64,000 bases of DNA from Bugulina stolonifera. Lineage: Eukaryota; Bryozoa; Gymnolaemata; Cheilostomatida; Bugulidae. The translations under genes and the position numbers were made by a program. Under the pieces are notes generated by a model, which saw only the letters and a program-made list of their open reading frames with translations, did not search any database and was not told the origin of the DNA. Shown here one piece after another: positions 25,367-37,030 of the stretch (position 1 is its first letter; every line of letters begins with the position of its first letter). The stretch is taken from positions 7,668,733-7,732,732 of the forward strand of contig OW285188.1 of assembly GCA_935421135.1 (NCBI GenBank), read 5' to 3'.

Positions 25367-27876
25367 GAAAGATCATCTGATGCTTGATAAAGTGATTATG
25401 AGGGATTGTAAACAGCGGAAAACAGGACTTGCAATGGGGTGGATAGACTACCAAAAAGCGTACGATTTAGTACCACATTCATGGATATCTGAGACACTTG
25501 AGATGGTAGGAGTGGCAGAGAGAACCAGAAAATTTCTTTGTAGAAGTATGAAGGAGTGGACCACGAATTTGGAATGTGGCGGGCAACAGCTGGCTAAGGT
25601 GGATATCAAAAGAGGAATATTTCAAGGAGACTCATTGTCACCCTTGCTGTTTATCATTTGTCTGATTCCATTGAGTGTGATGCTACGGGAGGTAAAGCAG
25701 GGTTATTGCCTAAACAGATCAGTATCTGGGAAGGTGAACCATCTGCTGTACATGGACGATCTGAAGTTATATGGGGGTAACAAAAGCCAATTGGAGTCTT
25801 TGGTTCAGACAGTGAGAATATTCACACAAGATGTAAGGATGAGGTTTGGAATTTAGAAGTGTGCCAGCATAGTTTTGAAGAGAGGAAAGAGAGAGGTGGA
25901 TGAGGGTATACTGTTACCTGATAGAGAAATGATGAAAGACCTAGGAGGTGAAGGCTACAAATACCTAGGAGTACTAGAGGCTAGTGAAATAAAGACCAAG
26001 GAAATGAAAGACAAAATGAGAAGTGAGTACATAAGAAGAGTAAAACTGCTATTGGAATCTAAACTGAATGGAGGAAATGTTATCAGGGCAATCAACACAT
26101 GGGCAGTTGCTGTGCTCAGATACTCTGGGGGGGATACTAGATTGGACGCAGGATGACTTAAAAGGCATAGACAGGAAGACACGGAAACTTATGACTATCA
26201 ATAGAGCGTTGCATCCAAGAGCTAATGTGGCTAGACTGTACCTACCGAGGAATGAGGGTGGAAGAGGACTAAGATCAGCAGAAGAAACAGTGTGGACAGA
26301 GGAACATGGACTGTCGGATTACATCAGGTGTGAAGAGAAAGGATATAATAGATTTTTGAAGAAATTAATGAAGGAGAAAACGAAAAGAGAATACCAGGAC
26401 AGTCAAAGAGAAACCAGCGAGAAGGAATGGAAAGAGAAGGCACTACACGGACAGTATACAAAAATAGCAGACAAGACAGACAGAAAGAAGACATATAAGT
26501 GGATGAAAAATGGATATATGAAAAAAGAGACCGAAGGACTGATCACAGCAGCACAAGACCAGGCATTACCAACACGATGGAGAAAAGTGAATATAGAAAA
26601 GCAATCTGGAACACCTCTGTGCAGAATGTGTAATGAAAGAAATGAAACAGTTTTTCACATTCTAAGCGAGTGTTCTAAGATGGCTCAAACAGATTATAAA
26701 AAGAGACATGACAAGGTCGCACAATTAGTGCATTGGAATCTGTGCAGGAGATATGAACTTCCGCATGCTAAGAACTGGTATGAACATAATACAGAAAAAG
26801 TGACAGAAAATGACAAAGCAAAGATTTTGTGGGACTTCAACATTCAGACTGATCATGTGATACAAGCCCGTAGACCAGACATCGTCGTGAAAGACAAGGA
26901 TATGGACCACACGTGGATTATTGACATCGCAGTACCTGGGGATGCTAGAGTAGAAGAGAAGGAAAGAGAAAAGATTGAGAAATATCAAGATTTGGCGAGA
27001 GAGCTACAGAGACTTTGGGAAACATCTGTAAATGTGATCCCTGTTGTCGTAGGAGCACTGGGAGCAGTGATGAAGCTAGAAGAATATCTGGGGATGATTG
27101 ATATACAGCGGAAGGAAGTAGACAGGATTCAATTTTCTGCTCTACTAGGAACGGCAACTATACTGAGAAAAGTGTTGGATGTCTCAGGTTAGGGGTTCTA
27201 ACCAGACACCAACTCACACCGGCTGCAGAGCTGAGGAAATCAACATGAATAGTGTATTCGTGTATTAACACACGATGCTAAGAAAATTAAATATCTCTAA
27301 AAATCCAGCTGACTATTTTATTTATCACTGGTTTAATAAAATCTCTCCAAAGAAAATCTTCCTATCCTAGGGACATTTTAAGTTAGACCAGCGGTGCGTA
27401 TGATCTCAGCATAAACTTTTGAAATAAGCTTGAGACCGACTTTGTGCTCCATTGTTACTTCTAAGCAATTATAACATAATATATGTCAATAGACTGTGAA
27501 AGTATGAATAGAGTGACTGTAATACGCGTTTCCGTTTCTACTATTATAGCTTGTGATCTTGCACAATCGCAACTTGCCGTATGATCTGTGATTATCGCAC
27601 ATAATAGTCTAAGGACGTCGAGCTAAGACAAGTAGTTGCTACGGAAACAGCTAAACAGTTTCGCTCAAGGTCAAGTAAAATATTCATGATTTTGAAGTTG
27701 ACGTTATAATTTATTGAAGGTTGTAGTAATTCGTTTTAATTTTGAATTAATCTATTCTAATTTAGCATTATCTTGATAAGTTTTATATAGTGCTGCGTGA
27801 TTTGAATAATAATGTTTAGATTATTATTTGTAGTGATATCTCTTATAATAAATATGGGGTAAATGTATTGTTGTCT
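25365..27876 (+). mobile_element. Decayed R2/R4-type (RLE) non-LTR retrotransposon, 5'-truncated, in a (TAA)n target
   Basis: Coding from about 25368 to a TAG stop at 27190-27192 shows the reverse transcriptase core: WIDYQKAYDLVPHSWI, FQGDSLSPLLF, and the catalytic box YMDD at 25749-25760. It is followed by a CCHC-like motif (C-x2-C-x8-H-x4-C, 26620-26673) and a restriction-like endonuclease motif (RPDIVV ... DIAVPGD, about 26872-26943). That order is typical of the R2/R4/NeSL group. It is dead: there is an in-frame TAG at 25854-25856 and a frameshift in the run of seven G near 26127-26133, and the 5' half is missing. A 3' UTR of about 680 bases follows and ends near a second short TAA run (27877-27891). 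So the insertion is bracketed by TAA repeats, as known for Dong-like R4 elements. The 3' limit is inferred from that. Confidence 0.8.
27635..27648 (+). promoter_or_regulatory. RFX X-box upstream of DRC2
   Basis: GTTGCTACGGAAAC matches the 14-base X-box pattern (RYYNYY-N2-RRNRAC) and is close to the ideal imperfect palindrome. It lies 657 bases before the DRC2 start codon, but DRC2 appears to have a noncoding first exon (acceptor TTTACAG at 28273), so the real distance to the transcription start may be short. RFX control is expected for a motile-cilium gene. Confidence 0.6.
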
Positions 27877-28304
27877 ATAATAATAATAATATTTACATGT
27901 TCTGTTGTATATTAATATTTTATATTTTAATTATCTGTGATAATTAGTTATTAACTTATTATTATTTAAATTCAAATTGAATTTGGTGTAAATTTAAATT
28001 ACGGTGTGTGTATGCAAAGCTATATTTAAATTTTAATACGTGTAGCTACATTATTGATTATGGTTGAGTGTATGAAATTATGTGTTTTTAACTATATTAT
28101 TATATAGACACATCTATGATAAGAACATCAATAAAATTTAGATATTAGATATATATTTTACATCAAGGGGTAAAAGGTATTATATAGTACATATAGTAAT
28201 TTTGCTTCACGGTACCAGACATTAAGGTATTCTTTCATGGACTTGTTTGAACTCATTCTATTGACATTTACAGGTAGCAAAGCCGTTAAACGTTGCAAAT
28301 TAAG

Positions 28305-31300
28305 ATGGCAGGAAAGAAAAAAGGATCTGGCAAGTTGGCCAAAATGACTGAAGAGGAAAGAATGTTGTATCTTGAGCAGCAGAGATTAGCAGAAGAGGAG
28401 TTGAGAAAAAAGAAAGAAGATATGCTTGTTGTTTATTTAAAGGTTAGTGATAGGATATTGAACTAGTTTAGGGACAACACCATGCTCACATTGCTAACGG
28501 GTTGGCCAATGCAGATAAGTATGTGTGGCATATAATGTGTAGCAGTAATCATCATCAATATCAGTGTGTAGGATTTTGTAATTGTTATTTGACTATCTGT
28601 TTGTCTAATGATAATCTATTTTATGGTTGAAGTGTATCCTTCTAATTTGTAGGAAAAATTAGCTAAGGAGGAAAAAGCTACGCGTTTCAATTTACATAAA
28701 TTGAATCACCAATGGCGTAATATTATGAGAGAAGCTAAATCTAAGGAGCTGAAGAAGGATATTGAAATTCTGAGCCAGACATTTGAGAGGATCGTTGATA
28801 GAAAAGAGAGTGTCATCAAGTCTTTGGCCAAGGATGTATCGGAGGCCGAAGAACAGTATGCAATGGCTCTAAGGAGTCATCTTACCAATGTAGACAGACT
28901 TGTTGGTAAGTATGTAGCAGAGAGATGGAAAATTTCTTAATCAAAGGCAAACTATTTTAGCATGAATGTTGTTGCATAATGCTATTGACTTCAACCTCCT
29001 GTGAGACATATTCATAAACTGGCAGCTCTTTTAAAGAAGTATTGTAATGGTTTCTGTGATTTGGTGCGGTCGTCCTTGGACAACTATCGACCCAGAAATG
29101 AAGTGCCTATGAGTGGTGCTAGGCCTTCGCATTACATGAAAGATCGAGCGGTCTCAGTAGCCCAATAACTACCAGAGACGACCCATCTGGTCCCAAGTCT
29201 GACCTTCAGACTATACGTTGAAAGAGAGTGATCCGACCTAGTAGGCGGTTCGCTAAGCGAATGACCTGACAAAAGGAAGTGAAAGTCTCTGTATCAAGTA
29301 TAGATGTGTCTTTATTGAAAGCCAAGTGAAGACTGAGACAATGAACAGTGAAACAATGCCCTTTATATAGTATAAGGACTTCCGCCCGACGTAATGTCGG
29401 GAAAAGACGACGTAAGGTTGTCCGGAAGTTGCGCAACAAGATGGCCGCCGGAAGACCGACGGCCGACCCAAAATAGGTCGGGTTCTACAAAAGTTGCTTA
29501 TAATGGTCCAATTCATGTCCAAAATGAATATCAATGGATTCTGAGAGGTCGGGCCTCTGTACATGGGTATAAAAGGCATTAAAAGACTTAGTAACAATCA
29601 TACAAGTATATACAATAATATAGGAGTAAAGTACAAGCAGATATATACATGTATGTGCACACAAGAATGAGTGTCAGATGTAAGATACGACTGGGCGTAC
29701 CATTACATTATTTACAAGTATTTACATTTATATTCACTTATGAGCACTAGCCACTAATATATAACTATTACTCTATAATAATGATATCACTGTTACTAAT
29801 GTGACCATTTTAGATTTGCAGGAAGAGAGGCTGAACACTTTGCACAAAGAATATGAGGAGGAGCTGGAAATACTCAAACATGAGTTTGACACAGGTATGG
29901 CCTCTTCGTAGCACTCTCATGGTCTCTTGTGTAGTAACTTAGATTCATAGAGATATTGCATCATGTATCATTATTTTGTAGTGAATATGGACTATTACAA
30001 TGTACGTTACGTCATAATATAAATTGAATAATGCAGGTTTCTCCGCCAAACACTACTAAGGACTTCAATTCTTATTTGTAGAGAGGCAAATGATGATTGA
30101 GAAGCATCTGGAAGAAATGAATGATCTGGCTGACATCTTGTTTGCTATGGACCAGAACTTCCAGGACAGAGAGAATGAAGCTAAGTCAGAGTATCAGAGC
30201 ATGAGAGATGAGATTAAGAATAAGGTAAACTATATGAATATCATAAACTCGGATTGATATCTACTGTATAATCTATGTACATGTTTTCTATCAATCCTCT
30301 ATTTGTAACACTAAATATTCATTTATAATGCACACAATATTGGCACACCATTTAGAACACAGACTATTTACGCCATAATACAAAGTCGTTCTCTCTCTAT
30401 TCTTTTTTTTAGTAGGGAAAACTATGTGAAGCATTTTTCTGTAATATTTTTCTCAATATTATAGTCAAGTTCTCCGTTTGCTTCCAACACCTTGGCACTG
30501 GCATATAAAGATGTATTCTCAATCCATGTTATAGAATATGGAAGAAAAGCATGCTCTCAGGGTTAATCTTGAGATGACAGTTGAGGAGCTGTGGAACCAG
30601 TTTCAACAGGCTTTGAAGAATTACACGGAAACCACTGAAGAAAGACGAAAAGCTTTCGAAGATCTCAAGTCTAAAGATGAAAAGAGTGCTCATGAGATCG
30701 AAGTGCAAATGAGAAAACTTCAGTATCTGTCAGTAAGTAAACATGGAACTGTGGGTTTTATATTATGCAATTATATTATAGACGTCAAAGTTTATTACAC
30801 AATGGATGCTTAGCATCTTGCGAAGCCAAGTAAGCATGAGTGCCGCCTCACTCAAAATATATTTCATAAACTGGTGAACAGAAATTGGTTGAAGTGTTGT
30901 GTTCTTCTTTGTGACGTAGAATATTTACCATGTCATTACATGCAGTTGCTTGATTTTGCTAAATATAAACACCATGATTGCTTTAGCAAAAAAATTTATT
31001 GTCTTAGTTATACTTATCTTGTTGACTTCATATTGTCTAACTATGTTGCATATGCATGCATTAATATGTACTATTACAATCTTTTAGGATGAAATCGCAA
31101 AGCTGAAAGCTAAGATGGCAGCCAATGCAAAGGAGTGTGAGGACAGAAATAGAATTTTAAAGGAGGAAAGAGAGATCATGTTGGCCCATTTCCAAGAACT
31201 TAAAGGCCAGATGAACAAATTGAGAGAAGCTGCAAGAGCAGAGCTGTTAGTACTAACCCTGCAGAGTAATGCTGCCATAACTGAGCTGAAGAGAGTGACA

Positions 31301-32939
31301 GCTAAGGTAATACCAAAAGTTGATTTCCTTATTTTGTAGTATTGATAAAAACAAAACAATTTAAAACTTCTATAAAATTCTAAAGGACCACATAAAATTA
31401 TATGACTGTATTATACAATGTATAATTAGTGATACTAGAAATTTTGCGTTGATTACTATATGTTGGAGAAGTGTCACGTTATATGACATCATTACTTCAA
31501 ATCTGTAGATACACGTACATGTAATTGTTGAATTTTCAGCGCACTGTTTTATAAGTGCTACCTATTGGATATTTTGTCATAATATTATAATAATAGAGTT
31601 TGAGTTTACAATAAGTAGATAGTCTCAAAGACTAATGAGGTTTCTATCCAGGGAGAAAGGATACTCAAGTTAGCCGAGATGTGTAGAAAGTTAGAGACGG
31701 AGGAAGAGAAAGTACTTCCTTTCTATGCCTCTTCGCTGACGGAGAATGAACAGGCTGACCTCACAGCTGTTATGCAGGAACCTCCAGCTCAGCCACTGGC
31801 AGAGGTATGTAAACACTAGGGTGTAACATACCCCACAACACACATTATATCATGGCATGTTGTGAATAGTTTCGTACAAAAATCCAGTGAAAGAAGACAG
31901 TTTTTCATCCATCTGATTAGTGGATACTGCTGGCACGATGTAAATTAGAATTTTAAAGTCTCTAGATTCTTGATCTTTAATAAAACTTTTTAAATAGCAT
32001 CCAGTTGAGAACAATATAAAATCTCATCTTTGTTTAAAGCTACATAGTTTTAATATTTGTTACAAAATTGATTGAAGAGTTGTGTTCTCATTTATGACAG
32101 AGAATTTTCACCATATCATTTCATGTATTCTGATGAAGACTCTGTTATGATTTGTACACTAGGTAATGACAGATTATGTAGCACTCGAGAATTTCTGGAA
32201 ACGCTACAATAAAGTTCTATTAGATAAGTGTGCACTGGATAAAGAGAAAGCCAACATGGCGCAGGAGAATGCCCAACTTCGGTCACTACTGAAACAATAC
32301 TTAGACGGAATATCTGTGAATGATGAAGTACTGAGCCACGTCAATCCACTGTTCGTCGTCAACCAACAGACGAATGTCAAGTAAGTTGACCTCAACATTA
32401 CAGCAAGACGGCGTTCTGGCCGTATTCTATGAGTCCTGGATGCTACAATTAAAATTTTTTGCTCTTTTATTTGAACAGTGATGCTATTCTATGAGCTCCT
32501 TAAAACTGGTTCTTACTAACTGGATATTAATTATGACGTTGCTGGGTTACGATTGTGTAAAAGTTGGTTAACACTGCTTCTGCCACACCCTGTTAGTTTA
32601 GGCTACACATGGGAACGTAACAACTTACAATGTACATTGTAGTTGTACTGAGTAGTTTCCATATCATCATAACCTTTGACACTGTCTGGCCACTGGGTTA
32701 ACCACCATATTCCCACTTTTTACAATAATAGTTATATTGTTAGCAAAATAAACCTATAAATATTTTACTCACCTATGCATTCATAGAATTTTTACTTGTG
32801 ATAAAATGTACATTTACATAAAACATTATATTCTCTATATTGTAGGATGAGTGTACCAGTTACCGACCCCAGGGTAAAGAGAGGAGCGACTGTCACTCTA
32901 GAAGCTGCTCATATCGTCAAAAATATTCTTCCTTCCTGA
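28305..32939 (+). CDS. DRC2: Dynein regulatory complex subunit 2 (CCDC65)
   Basis: Predicted 498 residues, near the vertebrate length of about 484. Family role: with DRC1 it forms the base of the nexin-dynein regulatory complex between outer doublets of motile axonemes, controlling dynein arms. Exons: 28305-28442, 28653-28905, 29814-29894, 30082-30224, 30535-30732, 31088-31306, 31652-31804, 32163-32380, 32846-32939; all junctions keep frame. The Lys-rich start [20 protein letters not shown] is followed by long heptad-rich coils. Family-typical segments include [68 protein letters not shown] and [15 protein letters not shown]. The upstream acceptor at 28273 indicates a 5' UTR intron. Intron 2 carries an LTR-like insertion. 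Candidate AATAAA at 33311-33316. Confidence 0.95.
29043..29707 (-). mobile_element. Solo LTR-like insertion in DRC2 intron 2
   Basis: Read on the minus strand, the 665-base segment begins TGTAATGG and ends CCATTACA, the TG...CA inverted ends of an LTR. It contains CTATATAAAG (plus-strand 29360-29372 region) followed about 65 bases on by CAATAAAG, in the TATA-then-polyA order of U3-R-U5. It is GC-richer than the surrounding intron. It shares a TTGCG(C/T)AA(C/G)TTCCGG block with the remnant at 1-300. Flanking 5-base target duplications are not clean (AGTAT against TTATT), so the exact ends are tentative. Confidence 0.55.
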
Positions 32940-33957
32940 TTTTCACTTTACTAGCCCAGTGCTTTTAATATCCACACTACTCGACACGTTCATCAACTAA
33001 TTATTTTTCAGTTTATATTATCTATAAAATTTTCACTCGCATGACATATACAAAATACAGAAAATACAAGAGTTTAAATATATAAACATACAGTTTATAT
33101 TCATGTAACGTTATTCTCCAGTTACCATTGCCATTTGATAACTAGTGATCACAATTTGTACATGTAGATGTAGATGTATATTTGTACTTGTCATTTGTGA
33201 GCCCAGGCATGCATGTTAATGTATACTCAAGGTCAGGAGAGCTTCCCCCAATTGAATATATCTTACATCATGTACATCATTTTTTACTTATAGCAAAATT
33301 ATACTTGGTGAATAAATTCATTTTATATGACAAAGAGTTACATTGCATTGCAGAAAGATTGATTGCATTATTATAGTGTAATTGCAATTTAGTATTGTAT
33401 TCTCTTTGCACAGAGATTAGCAAGAGGGGACGAATCCTACATTAATTCGTGAATAGAAAAACTTGCGGTGGAGCAAGGGCTATATTCAGATCTCAATGGA
33501 GTTCGCTATAAGTTTCTCACCGTATAATTCGATGATCTGAGTCTAAATTTGACATCAATTACACCACATGAGAAAAAGTAAAAAATTCCTAATTACTATA
33601 ATTATAATAAACATTTAGAAAACACTAAAAAATATTTTAATTCTTTATATTATTATAAAGAACTCGGATGGTACAATTTAGGTATAATTTCAACTCATGA
33701 TTTTTATTGCATTTAATGATCAACTGGATTATATATGTCTAGCGTATAATTATAATAGCCAATAGGTCTAATAAACAAATAAAATATAAAATACAACTAA
33801 CTTAATTTGGTGCTGTTAAATAAGGCTGATACTGATACAGTAGTATAATCTCTAGTCTGTCAATCTTACATGTACTAGCACAGTTTTGTTCAAGCCCAAG
33901 CCTTTGATTTGGAGCTATTTCACTTTGAGTCTAGCTCTGTGATACATTTCCTTGTAG
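32940..33957. other. DRC2 3' flank, AT-rich
   Basis: Contains the probable DRC2 3' UTR, with a candidate polyA hexamer at 33311-33316. The rest is AT-rich with no recognisable gene. Confidence 0.4.
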
Positions 33958-36330
33958 GGAGATTTCAATCTCCCTGAGATAGAGTGGAGGTCAAAAGGAT
34001 TGAAAAAAGGTGCAAAATACAAGCATATCCACAATGATTTCCTAACCATCTTGCTTGAAAACCGAATGCAACAACTTGTCGCACAACCCACGCACGTACA
34101 TGGCAATATACTCGACCTTATCTGTACCAATGACACCACCCTAATAACTGATGTTGGCGTAATCTCACCTGGACTCAGTGATCACCACATCATCACAGTG
34201 AAAGTAAATTATGAAAGACAGTTTACAAAGCAGTCGGAGTCGAAAGTCATTAAGTTGTACAAAAAAGTAAAAGCTGAAGAGTTCAGAAACAGCATGCAGT
34301 CTACGCATGATCAGCTCGAAAACATGTGCGACCCAGATGACATGTGGACGCTCTTCAAGAATGACCTCCTGATGGCTTGTGAGAACCACATACCTCAAAA
34401 AGTCCTAGAGCCAGTCGACAATCGATGGCCGGTCTGGTTCGATAAGACTGCAAGAAAGCTCACCGTGAAACAGAGAAAAACTCTGTACAAATACCGCAAA
34501 ACCGGTAACAAGTTCTTTTTAGACAAATATAAAGCTGAAAGAAGATCCTGTAAAGCACTTCTTCGTCAAAAGAAGCGAGACTATGTGGTAAAGAAGGTAT
34601 GCAAACCCCTGGAAAGAGGTAACTCCAAGCCCTTCTTCAGGCACCTGCGACAAAAGGCTGGTCAGGAAAATTTTGTCATGAACCTTATCGATCCTGAAAC
34701 TGACAAACTAACTGATGACCCGATGAAGTGTGCTGAGATCCTGAATAGCTACTTCAATAGTCAATTCTGCCAAGAACATCAACTCACGCAAGATCCAAAG
34801 ACCAGTCAAGCTGCTGAATACCTCCAAATATCCACCGAGGGACTTGTTTCACTCATTAAAGCGTTGCCAAATGGAAAGTCACCTGGCCCAGACGGCATTA
34901 GAAAGCCGGACTTACTAGTTGATGTTGAGATAGCTGCCGCATGCCTGCGACATATCTACCATGCTTCGCTTAAAACTGGGAAATTGCCAGCTGAATGGAA
35001 GCTCGCCCATGTAACTCCGATACACAAGGGAGGTAACAAAGCATTTTCAAACAACTACAGACCAATTTCGCTCACAAGCATCCCATGTAAGATGCTTGAA
35101 CATATAGTACTACATTATCTCAACAGAACGCTTGATACCGTGCTCCACAACAGGCAGCATGGCTTCCGCAAAGGAATGTCATGCGATACCCAGCTATGCT
35201 CAACCTACCATGATCTTGCCAAGGCACATGACGAGTCACTAAATACACACGCAATTGTACTTGACTTCAAGAAAGCCTTTGACAAAGTTCCTCACTCCCT
35301 TCCGCTCCAAAAACTACGCCAGATTCCAGAAGTGAACCCACAGATCATTGGCTGGATTCAAGATTTCATTACCAACAGGAAACAAAAGGTTGTAATCAAA
35401 GGCCAGTGCTCAACTGAACTGCCAGTGACATCAGGAGTGCCCCAAGGTTCCGTTCTCGGACCAACACTATTTCTCATTTACATTAACGACTTGCCAAGCT
35501 CCGTCAACTGCTCTATTAGTCTATATGCTGATGACACCCTATTGTACCAGAAAGTCAACTCGGCCGCTGATGCTGCAAACTTTCAGCTGAACATCGATGC
35601 TGTCCATAAGTGGTCCTGCCAGTGGAAAATGCCATTTAATGACACCAAATGCCATGCTATCGCATTTGGCAAAAATACAGATCTGCCGCCCTATAAACTA
35701 GGAAACACACTTCTTGAATGGACAGAAGAAACTAAATACTTAGGAGTCGTAGTACAAACCAACCTTCAATTTCAAAAGCATATTAGACAGAGGGCACAAA
35801 AAGCAAGTAGAATCCTGGGTGTAGTAAAATATGCGCTCCATGATGCTCCGAAACGTGGGCGTCTCTTAGCATATACCAGTCTCTGTCGCCCAATATTGGA
35901 ATACGCAGACACTGTCTGGGATCCTCACCTGAAAAGTACTATACACGACATTGAAATGGTACAGAATCGTGCTGTCAGATTTATAGCGAGGCTCAAAGGA
36001 CGCGAAAGCGTCAGTGAAGCCCGAGCAGAACTAGGCTTACAAACACTACAAGAAAGACGCAGAAACCACAGATTAAACCTCTTAACCCGTATCATAAAGG
36101 CTGAGGGTGACCACAGTGCATTGTTATCAGCCTATGACGAAATTATTAATGATCGCACTGACATGACAGTAACAACAAGAGCTGCAGCCCGTGGTGAACC
36201 CACATCTATCTCAACAAATTCCAGATGTTACCATCAAAGCTTCTTACCAAGGACTATACGCGAGATGAGAGGTATCATGGCTGATGACCAAAGAAAATAA
36301 AAATAAAAAATAAAAATAATATCTAACAGC
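33958..36330 (+). mobile_element. APE-type LINE (Jockey/CR1-like group), 5'-truncated, RT frame intact
   Basis: A single uninterrupted frame of 780 codons runs from GDFNLPEIEW (an endonuclease motif, at 33958) to a TAA at 36298-36300. An in-frame TAG at 33955 marks the 5' truncation inside the APE endonuclease. The retained catalytic motif SDHH is followed by a linker, then the RT domain: GKSPGPDGI, NYRPISLTSIPCKMLE, VLDFKKAFDKVPH, GVPQGSVLGPTLFLIYINDL, and the catalytic box YADD at about 35525-35536. A conserved C-terminal region includes LAYTSLCRPILEYADTVWDP. It ends in an A-rich AAAATAAAA tail (about 36297-36322). The lack of stops or frameshifts suggests recent insertion. Clade assignment within the APE-type LINEs is by motif style only. 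Confidence 0.9.
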
Positions 36331-37030
36331 GGTAATGCTGAGACACCTGGCCAAAACCAAATGCACACTGTTACACTAATGAGGCACTCTACTTACGCCG
36401 CCGGTGGTCAAGAGTGTCCTACCTCATCAGAGGTAAATCAGAGGTAAATGTAATTAATGTAAACATAAATTTGATAACAAACTTGAAGCATTGCAAAAGT
36501 AATTTTCACACCCAACAAGCAACAACCAAAAATTTTATTTTTAGACTTGGGCAACTTCTGTATCATAGCTATTGATGTAATAATGTATGTTAAATGCTGC
36601 TGTTCATGTAAGAGTCATTGAAGCACGCTGTAGGCCTTACACCATGTTGGTAGTTCTGATTGTAGCCTGTGTTGATGGTGTTGTAGGGAATGACAAGGTC
36701 TATTGAATGTTATTCAAGGTTAGACAGATGAATTTTAATGAATGTGTTCTGTAAGCTGAAGTTAGTAAACAGGTACGTAGGTGGTTATAAAATGATTGTA
36801 CAATGTATGTAAAAAGGATTTTAGAGAAATAGAAACTAAGAGCATTTTTCACAATATGCTCACTGAGTTTGCAGAAGTTTGTGCCTTAAATAGTCCAAGA
36901 AAAGAAGTTGCATGTAAGACAATAGAGTACTTCATATTTGAGTCCAGATTCCATATTTTAATTAATGACTGGGCAGTGTAAACTATCTCCCTACCCATGG
37001 TTACCTCCTTCATATAGGCCTTCATTGGTT
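36331..37030. other. Intergenic between LINE and TRMT1
   Basis: AT-rich flank, likely holding the TRMT1 promoter and 5' UTR. No specific element was recognised. Confidence 0.4.

Noticed and set aside
25254..25454. Poly-tyrosine open frame on the minus strand
   Set aside because: It is only the translation of the (TAA)n microsatellite.
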